From NCBI GenBank assembly GCA_947500055.1, contig CANMQO010000001.1, forward strand, positions 434,001 to 498,000: DNA of 64,000 nt, given 5' to 3'. The notes under the pieces are model-generated. The model had not been told where the DNA came from, searched no databases, and was given only the letters and a program-made list of their open reading frames with translations. The stretch is from an uncultured Paracoccaceae bacterium (GTDB lineage Bacteria; Pseudomonadota; Alphaproteobacteria; Rhodobacterales; Rhodobacteraceae). Of the stretch, positions 56,233 through 64,000 are shown piece after piece; the first letter of the stretch is position 1; each line of letters opens with the position of its first letter. The translations under genes were made by a program, and so were the position numbers.

Positions 56233-56262
56233 GGTGTCGGGGCGCGTGATTGCCCCGACACC
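56233..56262. terminator. GC-rich hairpin between convergent genes
   Basis: GGTGTCGGGGC (56233-56243) pairs perfectly with GCCCCGACACC (56252-56262), 8-base loop. There is no T run, so it is a transcript-end structure by position rather than a classic terminator. Confidence 0.55.
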
Positions 56263-56278
56263 ACCACCGAACGTTGCG

Positions 56279-58234
56279 CTACATCTCGATCCGGAACAGG
56301 GCAAAACCACTGTCGGACGTGCCTGCTGGCGCGATCTTCATGCCAGCCACACTATCTGCATAGGCCGCTCCGGCGGGACCGGTTTCGAACATCAGGGACG
56401 TGCCGGGCAGGGGCTTGAATGACCAGTTGGCATCCGCCTTGGGATCAACCGTGCCCTGATCAACGATATAACGCACAATCACATCGCGGTTGGTGTCGGG
56501 TCCTTCAAAGATGATGGTATCACCAGTGCCCGGGAAACTGCCGCCGCCAGAGGCACGGTAGTTATTGGTTGCGATAATGAATTCCTGATCAGGATCAATT
56601 GGTTGCCCGTCGAACTGCAGGTCGATGATCCGGTTGGTATCGGGGTTGATCACCGCACCCTCGCGGTCGAATTTCGATGGCTGGGTCAGGTCAATCTGAT
56701 AGGTGACGCCGTCGATCACATCGAAATTGTAGCTGGGGAAATCAGGGTTCAGCAGAACCGCGTCCGTGGCACCCGCATCCACCTGATTGAACATCCCCGC
56801 GCTACGCTCCAGCCAGTCCTTGACCTGCGCGCCCGTGACCTTAACCGCCCGTACAGTATTGGGATATAGATACAGGTCTGCCACGTTCTTGATCGCCACG
56901 TCACCGACCGGCACATCGGTGAAATATTCCGGCCCACCGCGACCACCGGCCTTGAACGGGGCAGCGGCTGACAGGATCGGCAGCCCTTCATAGGCGGTCC
57001 CGACCATCTGTTCCTCAATATACCATCGTTGGGCATTTGATACGATTTGAACCGAAGGGTCATCCGCAACCAAGGCAAAATAGGAGTGCAGCGGTGCGGC
57101 GGTTTTGCCGACGGCAGTCCGCACGTAAGTCAATGTTTCTTCATGGATATCCTGAATGGAATCAAGAACCGGCTGATAATCCTCGACCAGGGCGGTGACG
57201 CTGCGGTCCTCCTCGCGACGCGAAATCGGCCGGGCCTCGGATGTATGCGACAGGATGCGCCAGCCATTCCCGTCGCGCTCCAACAGCAAATCGACGAGAC
57301 CCATATGTGAGCCCCAGAAGCCGCCCATGACACCCGGCTTGCCGCCAATAGTGCCCGCAGCCACGTCGACACCCGCCCAGTCATCATAGTTGGATGAAGG
57401 GAACACTAGATGGCTGTGCCCGGTCATGATTGCATCAACCCCGTCAACGGCGGCCAGCGGGATGGCTGCGTTTTCCATCCCGTCCTCATGATCCGCGCCG
57501 CCGATACCCGAATGCGCCAAAGCGACAATGATATCAGCACCTTGCTCTTTCATCTGCGGGACGTAAGCACGGGCGCTTTCCACGATATCGCGGGCCTGCA
57601 CATTGCCTTCCAGATGCTTGCGGTCCCAGTTCATGATCTGCGGCGGGACAAAACCGATCAGACCGATCTTGATCGGGTAGGTGTTACCAGCGCCGTCGGT
57701 GATCTCGCGGTCGATGATCGCATAAGGTGGTACTAGGGTTGTGTCGGCAGTGGGTGACGCCCCCATCTCCTTGACAACATTGGCAGAAACCACCGGGAAG
57801 GCGGCCCCGGCCACTGATTTCATCAGGAACGAAACACCATAATTGAACTCATGATTACCAAGGGTCGAGGCATCGAATCCAAGCGCGTTCATCGCGGTGA
57901 TGACAGGATGCATATCGCCTTCCTTCATGCCCCGTTCATAGGCAATGTAATCGCCCATTGGATTGCCTTGCAGGAAGTCGCCATTGTCCAACAGCAAGGA
58001 GTTGGTGGACTCGGCGCGGACACCTTCGATGATGCTGGCGGTGCGGCTTAGGCCGACCGTATCAACAGGCCGATCAGCGTAATAATCATAAGGAAAAACA
58101 TGCACATGCAGGTCAGTGGTCTCCATCAAACGCAGATGCGCCTGACCGGTGGCTGCATTGGCCGAAAACGGATGCATCGCGACAAGCCCGGCGGAGCCCG
58201 CGATGAAGTGACGACGGTTAAGACGTAGTGACAT
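56279..58234 (-). CDS. cpdB: Bifunctional 2',3'-cyclic-nucleotide 2'-phosphodiesterase/3'-nucleotidase
   Basis: A 651-residue periplasmic enzyme of the 5'-nucleotidase family. ATG 58232-58234 begins [16 protein letters not shown], a twin-arginine-type signal. The metal-binding phosphoesterase half has [19 protein letters not shown] and [10 protein letters not shown]. The C-terminal substrate domain contains [13 protein letters not shown]. It salvages phosphate and nucleosides from cyclic and 3' nucleotides. Length matches CpdB. The start is about 110 bases beyond the rplI terminator. Confidence 0.93.
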   Translation of the reverse strand: MSLRLNRRHFIAGSAGLVAMHPFSANAATGQAHLRLMETTDLHVHVFPYDYYADRPVDTVGLSRTASIIEGVRAESTNSLLLDNGDFLQGNPMGDYIAYERGMKEGDMHPVITAMNALGFDASTLGNHEFNYGVSFLMKSVAGAAFPVVSANVVKEMGASPTADTTLVPPYAIIDREITDGAGNTYPIKIGLIGFVPPQIMNWDRKHLEGNVQARDIVESARAYVPQMKEQGADIIVALAHSGIGGADHEDGMENAAIPLAAVDGVDAIMTGHSHLVFPSSNYDDWAGVDVAAGTIGGKPGVMGGFWGSHMGLVDLLLERDGNGWRILSHTSEARPISRREEDRSVTALVEDYQPVLDSIQDIHEETLTYVRTAVGKTAAPLHSYFALVADDPSVQIVSNAQRWYIEEQMVGTAYEGLPILSAAAPFKAGGRGGPEYFTDVPVGDVAIKNVADLYLYPNTVRAVKVTGAQVKDWLERSAGMFNQVDAGATDAVLLNPDFPSYNFDVIDGVTYQIDLTQPSKFDREGAVINPDTNRIIDLQFDGQPIDPDQEFIIATNNYRASGGGSFPGTGDTIIFEGPDTNRDVIVRYIVDQGTVDPKADANWSFKPLPGTSLMFETGPAGAAYADSVAGMKIAPAGTSDSGFALFRIEM

Positions 58235-58350
58235 AAGAACCCCCAAGTTGTTTGATATGGTGTCAGTAGACAACTGCTGGTCGCCGGTAACAAGGGTATG
58301 TCATCTGCCGTCGGCATATTTCGCCGCAATCGCGTGGGTCATTGGGAAAA

Positions 58351-58379
58351 CAAAAAAGGCCACCCAAAACGGGTGGCCT
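58351..58379 (-). terminator. Rho-independent terminator after rplI
   Basis: On the minus strand AGGCCACCC and GGGTGGCCT (58357-58379) form a perfect 9-bp stem with a GTTTT loop, followed by a T run. Confidence 0.88.
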
Positions 58380-58404
58380 GATTTAAACGTTTTGTTACAG
58401 AGGG

Positions 58405-59043
58405 TTAGTCCTCGTCGCCGTCCTCGGCTGGTGCTTCCTCGTCGGTTTGCACGCCGGCCGATTCCGCCAGTTCGTCATCTTCAGAGGCGGCAGCGCCGAT
58501 ATCATCGAACAGTTCCTGAATTTCAAACTCAGCAGCTGCTTCTTCTTCGGCAGCCAGTTCCTGGATCGACTTGCCAGAAGCCTGCAATTCTGCCTCTTCA
58601 ACAGAGCGGGCGACGTTCAGCGTGATGTTTGCCTCGACCTCGGGGTGCAGCGTGACCAGCACGTCATGCAGGCCCAGATCCTTGATAGGCGCAGTCAGAA
58701 CAACTTGCTTCTTGTCAACGCTAAAGCCGTTTTCGGTAGCTGCATCGGCGGCGTCACGTGTTGTGACGGAACCGTAAAGCGAACCAGCGTCAGATGCAGA
58801 ACGGATCACGATGAATTGCTGACCGTCCAGCTTTTCAGCCAGCGATTCTGCCTCTTTCTTGGATTCGAGGTTGCGGGCTTCCATCTGCGCTTTTTCAGCT
58901 TCAAAGCGGGCCATATTGGCGGCGTTTGCGCGCAGCGCTTTGCCTTGCGGTAGCAGAAAGTTACGGGCGTAACCTTCCTTGACGTTCACGACTTCACCCA
59001 TCTGGCCCAGTTTGGCCACACGTTCGAGAAGGATGATTTCCAT
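58405..59043 (-). CDS. rplI: 50S ribosomal protein bL9
   Basis: 212 residues. The N-terminal [30 protein letters not shown] contains the L9 signature, followed by the long connecting helix and C-terminal RNA-binding domain. It is about 60 residues longer than E. coli L9 because of an acidic tail ([16 protein letters not shown] onward), as in other Rhodobacterales. It ends the rpsF-rpsR-rplI operon. Confidence 0.96.
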   Translation of the reverse strand: MEIILLERVAKLGQMGEVVNVKEGYARNFLLPQGKALRANAANMARFEAEKAQMEARNLESKKEAESLAEKLDGQQFIVIRSASDAGSLYGSVTTRDAADAATENGFSVDKKQVVLTAPIKDLGLHDVLVTLHPEVEANITLNVARSVEEAELQASGKSIQELAAEEEAAAEFEIQELFDDIGAAASEDDELAESAGVQTDEEAPAEDGDED

Positions 59044-59055
59044 TGCGGTTTCTCC

Positions 59056-59283
59056 TTACTTTACAGCGTAGGGCAGCAGGGCGAGGAACCGAGCGCGCTT
59101 GATGGCCTGAGCCAATTTACGCTGGTTCTTGGCACCAACAGCGGTGATACGGGCAGGCACGATTTTGCCACGCTCAGAGATGTAGCGCTGCAGCAGTTTC
59201 GTGTCTTTGTAGTCGATCTTGGGGGCGCCATCACCCTCAAACGGATCGGACTTACGACGGCGGAAAAATGGTTTCGTTGCCAT
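59056..59283 (-). CDS. rpsR: 30S ribosomal protein bS18
   Basis: 75 residues. [19 protein letters not shown] and [12 protein letters not shown] are the S18 signature regions. It binds S6 on the 30S platform and lies between rpsF and rplI. Confidence 0.97.
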   Translation of the reverse strand: MATKPFFRRRKSDPFEGDGAPKIDYKDTKLLQRYISERGKIVPARITAVGAKNQRKLAQAIKRARFLALLPYAVK

Positions 59284-59303
59284 GATTTATGGTCCTTTCC
59301 TGA

Positions 59304-59657
59304 TCAGCGGCGTTCGCGGCGTTCGCCACGGTCTTCGCGCTTTTGCATCTGTACCGAGGGGCCCTCTTCGTGGGCATCGACCTTGATGGTCAGCACACGC
59401 ATGACGTCTTCGTGCAGACGCATCAGGCGCTCCATTTCCTGCACGGCGGGCGCAGGGGCATCGGTGCGCATAAAGGCATAATGCCCTTTGCGGTTCTTGT
59501 TGATCTTGTAGGCCATCGTCTTGACGCCCCAATATTCGTTTTCCAGCAACTTGCCGCCGTTATCGGCAAGAACGGTTCCGAAATGTTCGATGAGGCTTTC
59601 AGCTTGCGTGTTGGACAGGTCCTGACGCGCAATCATGACATGCTCGTATAGCGGCAT
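59304..59657 (-). CDS. rpsF: 30S ribosomal protein bS6
   Basis: 117 residues from ATG 59655-59657 (MPLYEHVMIARQDLSN); upstream codons to 59804 do not belong. It carries the S6 fold with the S18-binding face (YWGVKTMAYKINKNRKGHY) and a basic C-terminal tail. First gene of the operon; the S6-S18 complex often represses its own mRNA, but no site was identified here. Confidence 0.97.
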   Translation of the reverse strand: MPLYEHVMIARQDLSNTQAESLIEHFGTVLADNGGKLLENEYWGVKTMAYKINKNRKGHYAFMRTDAPAPAVQEMERLMRLHEDVMRVLTIKVDAHEEGPSVQMQKREDRGERRERR

Positions 59658-59918
59658 GCGTACTCCAGTTCGTTTCTCGGCGCATTTCAAAGGATGGGCT
59701 GATTGACCTTTTGCGTCCCATCCACGAGAGGCTGCGCAGTTCATACAACTTGCAAAAGGATGGGGTCTTATACAGTGGCTTTGGGGCGATGCAACCCTTG
59801 CCAACGTGACCTTGCGGTAACAATCGCTAATTTCTTAACCAAGCCTTTAAGTTGCCCATTTATAGCCGTGTTTGAAACGCATCAAATAGACGTCAAAAAG
59901 GGGCAAGGAGCAATTTTG

Positions 59919-60509
59919 ATGGCCAATGCAAATGTCAATGTGCCAACAAACAGTCAACGTTTGGCGCGTCCATCTTCCTTTGAAGTTGAAGACACCTATT
60001 GGGGCTATATCGTCCGGTCGGGGCGTGGTCCGTCCCTTGGTGTGGTCATTTCCCAGATTGTCTCGTTCTTCTTTGGCGCATGCTTTCTGACGGCCGGTTT
60101 TGGTATCTTGCTGATGCCCGCCATGATGTTTGACGGCGATGTCGGTGTTTTTCGTATCGGGGCAGCGACATTGTTTGCAGCCGTTGCAGCCTATCTTTTG
60201 TGGTTTGCCAGCCGTGGTTCAAGAGGTGAGTTGCATGTCGATAACAGCGTTGGCGAAATTCGCGAAGTGATCTGTAATCGCGCCGGGAAACCGACGACCG
60301 TGGCCTGCTATGGCTTTGATACGATTGGCGGCGTGTTCCTCGACTATAATGAGGAAACAGGAAAATCGAACCTTGTCCTGCGTTATCGCAATACGGTGCA
60401 AACGGTCCCTGTTGCCGAAGGGACGGAGGCCCAATTGATCGGCCTGCGTGATCGCCTGGGTCACGATCTTATGGTTGTGCCAGAGACGCTGAACAGCGCG
60501 GCTGCCTGA
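59919..60509 (+). CDS. Membrane protein of unknown function
   Basis: 196 residues. ATG 59919 has AAGGAG eight bases upstream; the open frame back to 59703 is not coding. Two membrane helices (VVISQIVSFFFGACFLTAGFG and IGAATLFAAVAAYLLWF, about residues 45-105) precede a cytoplasmic beta-rich part (GELHVDNSVGEIREVICN; LVLRYRNTVQTVPVA) that might be a PH-like fold. No family recognised. Divergent from rpsF. Confidence 0.75.
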   Translation: MANANVNVPTNSQRLARPSSFEVEDTYWGYIVRSGRGPSLGVVISQIVSFFFGACFLTAGFGILLMPAMMFDGDVGVFRIGAATLFAAVAAYLLWFASRGSRGELHVDNSVGEIREVICNRAGKPTTVACYGFDTIGGVFLDYNEETGKSNLVLRYRNTVQTVPVAEGTEAQLIGLRDRLGHDLMVVPETLNSAAA

Positions 60510-60637
60510 GTTATCACACCAGCAACAAGCGGCTGCCGAAAGGGTAGCCGAACAATCTTTGTTCGAAATTGCGGAATTGCTTTGCCTGAAATGGCGTTAT
60601 CTTTAGGGGATCGTGCAACTCACCCTTGGAGAAATCG

Positions 60638-61225
60638 ATGAAGAAGCTTATTTCCGCAGCCGTGTTAGCGGCAACACTCGCGACCTCAACCGCCGCATCA
60701 GAGGCATATGTCCTTGAACCGGGGCATAGCCAGATTGTCTTCACTTACAATCATGCCGGTTTCTCGACGACCTATGGCATGTTTTCCGGTTTTACCGGCG
60801 ACATAATGTTTGATGCCGAAGACCCAGCCGCCTCAAGCGTGTCAGTGTCATTTCCTGCCGAAAGCATGATCACGGGCTTCGATGCCCGTTCGGGCCATTT
60901 CCTGCAATCGGGGGATTTCTTTAAGCTTGGTGAATTCCCTGACGTCACTTTCGTATCGACCGGCATCGAAGTGACCGGCGACGATACGGCGAATATCACC
61001 GGCGATCTGACGTTGAATGGTGTCACGCAATCCATTGTTTTGGATGCAAAATTGAACCAGCAGACTGATGAGTACCCGTTTCCGCCGCATCAAGGGAAAA
61101 AGGCAATGGGGCTTAATGCGAGCGTGACGCTGAACCGGACAGATTACAATCTGGGTATGTTTGCGCCGTTCATCCCAGAGGAGATTCCTGTACAGATTTC
61201 CGTAGAGGCCGTCGCCGCTGAGTAA
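60638..61225 (+). CDS. YceI family periplasmic lipid-binding-like protein
   Basis: 195 residues from ATG 60638 (GGAGAAA upstream). The signal peptide ends near STAASEAY. The YceI lipocalin-like barrel follows: YVLEPGHSQIVFTYNHAGF, and TGDLTLNGVTQSIVLDAKL. YceI homologues bind polyprenoid-type lipids. It converges with a cytochrome b561 gene that carries its own YceI domain, suggesting related function. Confidence 0.9.
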   Translation: MKKLISAAVLAATLATSTAASEAYVLEPGHSQIVFTYNHAGFSTTYGMFSGFTGDIMFDAEDPAASSVSVSFPAESMITGFDARSGHFLQSGDFFKLGEFPDVTFVSTGIEVTGDDTANITGDLTLNGVTQSIVLDAKLNQQTDEYPFPPHQGKKAMGLNASVTLNRTDYNLGMFAPFIPEEIPVQISVEAVAAE

Positions 61226-61250
61226 TAGCACACCCTAGATTGACAATAGA

Positions 61251-61279
61251 GCCGCGCCAGCTTGGCGCGGCTTTTTTTA
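61251..61279. terminator. Bidirectional terminator between yceI and the b561-YceI gene
   Basis: GCCGCGCCA (61251-61259) pairs with TGGCGCGGC (61263-61271), loop GCT, followed by a run of seven T. It reaches the 3' end of the opposite gene, so it can serve both. Confidence 0.88.
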
Positions 61280-62476
61280 TTGGGTGTCTCGCGTCGCAGT
61301 CAGAGTGATGGCCACATCGACGGCAAAGCCAAGATTGGTTTCATCCCCCATGCTCTTTCCGATGCCAAATTCGCGCCGGTCGAGGATGAGTTGGCCTGCC
61401 ATCATCGCGGCATTGTCCACGATATCAAGCGTGAAAGGCAGACTGACGGGGAGAGTGATTCCCTTGATTGTCAGGGTGCCGTCGGCGACATAATCCGGCC
61501 CATTCCGGCTAATGTCGGCGTGAAACTCTGCCATTGGAAAGCCATCAGCGTCAAAAAAATCGGGCCCCATTGCTTGATTCGTGACGGAACCAAGTGTCAG
61601 TGAAGCGATCGCGATTGTGGTCGTTACCGAACCCATCACATCGGTCGCTTCAGGATCGAAACTGATCGCTGCGGTCCAGTCTGCGAATGTGCCTTTAACC
61701 GGGCTGCCAAGCTGGGTGACAGTGATCTGGATGTCTCCATCCTGAACATTCCAATCGGAAGCTACTTCAGCCAGTGCGGACGTTGTCGGGCCTGCGTCAT
61801 TGTGGCTGAAAACTCCCGTTGCGGCCCCGGCACCCGTAGCGGCAAGGTAGATCGCAATTGCAGCAAGTGGTGCAATCCGGTCTGGTGCGTGCATAGGAAC
61901 CTCTGGTGTTGACCGATCGCCAAACCACATCCGGCCCAATGTTGCGTCCTTGTCGATAAGCTGGTGCTTCAACGCGCCCGCCATATGTAACAGGATCGCG
62001 CCGATCATTATCTTGCTCCAGATCCAATGCAGCGATGCAAAGAACGTGGACAAGGTTTCATTTTTTGGCACCAGCGGCAGATCCTGTCCGATTGGCAACA
62101 GGACCGGTGCAAAGCCCGTAGTTGCAGCGTGATGGATCCAGCCAGTCAGCGGAACTGCGATCAGCGAGATATAGAGCAGCCAATGCACAAGCCCTGCCAA
62201 AAACGATTCTGCCTTACGATCCGGGTGCAAGTTGCCGGGTTTCGTTTGTGTCAGCGCCCAAAGGATTCGCGCAACGGCTACGACAAAGATGATCACGCCA
62301 AGCGTTTTGTGGAATGAAAAGAGCTGCGCCTTTAAGGCCAGCTGTTCATTGGTGTCGTGAGGCAGGCGGTTGGCGATGGCCCCCAAAGGCACAACAGTCA
62401 GGATCAGTAGGGCCGTCAGCCAATGAAATATCTTGGTGATTTTTCCGTATCTGATAGCGGTGTTTGCGATTGTCAT
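61277..62476 (-). CDS. Cytochrome b561 fused to a YceI domain
   Basis: 399 residues from ATG 62474-62476. The N-terminal part (about 1-180) is a four-helix cytochrome b561 with heme-ligand histidines in KIFHWLTALLIL, SFHKTLGVIIF, GWIHHAATTG and ILLHMAGALKHQL. A further membrane segment near residue 205 leads to a C-terminal YceI domain (from about 225: SDWNVQDGDIQITVTQLG; DGTLTIKGITLPVSLPF). E. coli has separate adjacent yceJ (b561) and yceI. The fusion implies that b561 passes electrons to a lipid-bound quinone carried by the YceI domain (inference). Confidence 0.9.
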   Translation of the reverse strand: MTIANTAIRYGKITKIFHWLTALLILTVVPLGAIANRLPHDTNEQLALKAQLFSFHKTLGVIIFVVAVARILWALTQTKPGNLHPDRKAESFLAGLVHWLLYISLIAVPLTGWIHHAATTGFAPVLLPIGQDLPLVPKNETLSTFFASLHWIWSKIMIGAILLHMAGALKHQLIDKDATLGRMWFGDRSTPEVPMHAPDRIAPLAAIAIYLAATGAGAATGVFSHNDAGPTTSALAEVASDWNVQDGDIQITVTQLGSPVKGTFADWTAAISFDPEATDVMGSVTTTIAIASLTLGSVTNQAMGPDFFDADGFPMAEFHADISRNGPDYVADGTLTIKGITLPVSLPFTLDIVDNAAMMAGQLILDRREFGIGKSMGDETNLGFAVDVAITLTATRDTQ

Positions 62477-62645
62477 CTGGCACTCCGGCTTTGGTTTGGG
62501 CAAGGTTAACATTCCACTATAGCAAGAGACTATAGCGTGGGGCGCAGTGGCGCTGTGCGGCGATGCGAACTTACCGGCTGCTTGTGTGAGCCGCGCCGTC
62601 GGGTTAAGCCAAGCCTAACAATAGCAATTCAAGTGGGAGGGGCCG

Positions 62646-63584
62646 ATGCGGGCATTCGTTTTTCCAGGCCAAGGTGCGCAGGCGACTGGAATGGGCAGGG
62701 AACTGGCGGATGCCTATCCTGCCGCCAAAGCAGTTTTTGACGAGGTGGATGATGCCTTGGGTGAAAATCTGTCGGCGTTGATTTGGGATGGTGCGATTGA
62801 GGATTTGACCCTGACGCGCAATGCCCAACCCGCGCTGATGGCAACCTCGATTGCAGCGATGCGCGCCCTGGAAGCCGAAGGCGCGGACATTGAGGCCGCT
62901 TCGTTTGTGGCTGGACATTCACTGGGTGAATACTCCGCGCTGGCTGCGGCTGGTGCATTAAGTGTTGCTGACACTGCCAAGCTTTTGCGGGTTCGTGGCA
63001 CGGCCATGCAGGAAGCGGTGCCAATTGGTGTTGGCGCGATGGCGGCATTGCTGGGCCTGGATTTTGCAACAGCGGAGGCTGTCGCGCAGGAGGCTGCGCA
63101 GGGCGAGGTATGTCAGGCAGCCAATGACAACGATCCTGCACAGGTTGTTGTGTCGGGCCACAAGGCCGCAGTTGAACGCGCCGTTGAGATCGCAAAGGAA
63201 AAGGGGGCAAAGCGGGCGTTGTTACTGCCTGTCAGTGCGCCATTCCATTGCGCGCTGATGGCCCCCGCAGCGGATGTTATGGCAGACGCATTGGCTGGTG
63301 TGAAAATAGCTTCGCCTGTTGTTCCGCTGGTTGCGAATGTCCGTGCAGCGGCAGTCAATGATCCCGCAGAGATCCGGGAATTGCTGGTGCAACAGGTGAC
63401 CGGATCTGTGCGTTGGCGCGAAAGCGTAGGCTATATGGCGGCACAGGGTGTGACCGAGATTTTTGAAATTGGTGCGGGCAAGGCCTTGTCTGGCATGATC
63501 AAGCGGATTGATCGAGCCGTTGCCACGCATAATGTTGGTACACCGGAAGGTGTCGTAGCCGCAGCTGCGGCGATCAACGGTTAA
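62646..63584 (+). CDS. fabD: Malonyl-CoA:ACP transacylase
   Basis: A 312-residue fatty acid synthesis enzyme loading malonyl onto acyl carrier protein. The nucleophile serine is in AGHSLGEYSALAAAG, the oxyanion-loop FPGQGAQATGMG opens the protein, and the catalytic His is in SAPFHCALMAPA. GGGAGG precedes the ATG. fabG follows after 14 bases. Confidence 0.97.
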   Translation: MRAFVFPGQGAQATGMGRELADAYPAAKAVFDEVDDALGENLSALIWDGAIEDLTLTRNAQPALMATSIAAMRALEAEGADIEAASFVAGHSLGEYSALAAAGALSVADTAKLLRVRGTAMQEAVPIGVGAMAALLGLDFATAEAVAQEAAQGEVCQAANDNDPAQVVVSGHKAAVERAVEIAKEKGAKRALLLPVSAPFHCALMAPAADVMADALAGVKIASPVVPLVANVRAAAVNDPAEIRELLVQQVTGSVRWRESVGYMAAQGVTEIFEIGAGKALSGMIKRIDRAVATHNVGTPEGVVAAAAAING

Positions 63585-63598
63585 AGAAAGGTCGATAG

Positions 63599-64000
63599 AT
63601 GTTTGATTTAAAGGGAAAGAATGCTCTTGTTACCGGCGCCTCTGGCGGGATCGGAGCGGCAATTGCGAAAAGCCTGCATGCCGCCGGTGCAAACGTAGCC
63701 CTGTCGGGCACACGGGTTGATCCGCTCCAGTCATTGGCTGCGGAATTGGGTGATCGTGCCCATGTGGTTCCTTGCAACTTGAGCGATCCGGATGCTGTGA
63801 ATGCATTGCCGAAGCAAGCTGCCGATGCCATGGGTTCGGTGGATATCCTAGTCAATAATGCCGGTATCACCCGCGACAACATTTTCATGCGCATGTCGGA
63901 TGAGGAATGGGCGTCGGTGTTGGAGGTCAATCTGACCTCGACCATGCGTCTGTGTAAAGGTGTCATTCGCGGGATGATGAAGGCCCGTTGGGGTCGGATC
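63599..64000 (+). CDS. fabG: 3-oxoacyl-ACP reductase, 5' part only
   Basis: The frame starts at ATG 63599 and runs off the right edge with 134 codons visible. The SDR cofactor loop TGASGGIGAAIAKSL, NNAGITRDNIFMRM and VNLTSTM identify FabG, the NADPH-dependent reductase of fatty acid elongation. Partial: the catalytic Tyr-x3-Lys lies outside the window. Confidence 0.95.
   Translation, partial: MFDLKGKNALVTGASGGIGAAIAKSLHAAGANVALSGTRVDPLQSLAAELGDRAHVVPCNLSDPDAVNALPKQAADAMGSVDILVNNAGITRDNIFMRMSDEEWASVLEVNLTSTMRLCKGVIRGMMKARWGRI

Overview
The window comes from a marine alphaproteobacterium of the Rhodobacteraceae (Roseobacter group). The evidence is a DMSP lyase gene (dddP), a complete serine-cycle gene set, an acyl-homoserine-lactone (AHL) quorum-sensing locus, the family-typical yajC-secD-secF-Mth938-ccmABCDG gene order, and GC-rich coding throughout. 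No rRNA, prophage, insertion sequence or CRISPR array was seen. The left edge holds the tail of an ABC-transporter ATPase and the right edge cuts fabG.

Region 1 (0.2-10.6 kb) is a serine-cycle module arranged around a LuxR-type regulator. Glycerate 2-kinase and malyl-CoA lyase run leftward with the regulator. Serine-glyoxylate aminotransferase, malate thiokinase mtkA and mtkB, hydroxypyruvate reductase and PEP carboxylase run rightward, tightly packed. Together they turn serine plus glyoxylate into glycine and acetyl-CoA with CO2 fixation at PEP carboxylase. Just after ppc lies what looks like a collapsed glyA (serine hydroxymethyltransferase) remnant.

Region 2 (10.6-24.6 kb) holds envelope and housekeeping genes: an Atm1-type exporter, an RND efflux pair, YfgM-like protein/BamB/Der, a TspO-like membrane protein, a DUF2235 hydrolase and SerRS. 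Region 3 (24.7-32 kb) holds an LpxR-like outer-membrane protein, the YajC/SecD/SecF translocase auxiliaries and cytochrome c maturation genes. A 580-bp stretch after it has no convincing gene. Region 4 (32.5-38.3 kb) holds aconitase, a secreted DUF1223 protein, a lipid A acyltransferase-like protein and a nitrile hydratase-type enzyme whose beta subunit is split into two overlapping genes.

Region 5 (38.4-41.5 kb) holds an isolated fliG, an AHL-binding-domain protein with no DNA-binding domain, a divergent LuxR with a DNA-binding domain, and a LuxI-type synthase. Region 6 (41.6-53.5 kb) holds purB, a DUF6314 gene, bioY, a VOC protein, a hydrolase-OsmC fusion, an EEP-family protein, dddP, two small unknown proteins, glnA-glnB, nnrD/nnrE and a Hint-domain protein. 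Region 7 (53.5-64 kb) holds tRNA-Leu(UAG), trigger factor, a PilZ-like protein, a 2',3'-cyclic nucleotidase, rpsF-rpsR-rplI, a small membrane protein, yceI, a cytochrome b561-YceI fusion, fabD and the start of fabG.

Two families of short palindromic repeats occur both between genes and inside open reading frames. One is built on GTAGGGTGGGT...ACCCAC (in ccmA, in nnrE/nnrD, and supplying the stop codon of the DUF6314 gene). The other is built on CCCGGG-TGA-CCCGGG plus CCGGATCA-GTCCGG (between glnB and glnA, and in frame inside nnrD). The observations most worth following up are the HTH-less AHL receptor next to a complete luxR/luxI pair, the three-polypeptide nitrile hydratase-type enzyme, the in-frame palindromes and the fossil glyA.
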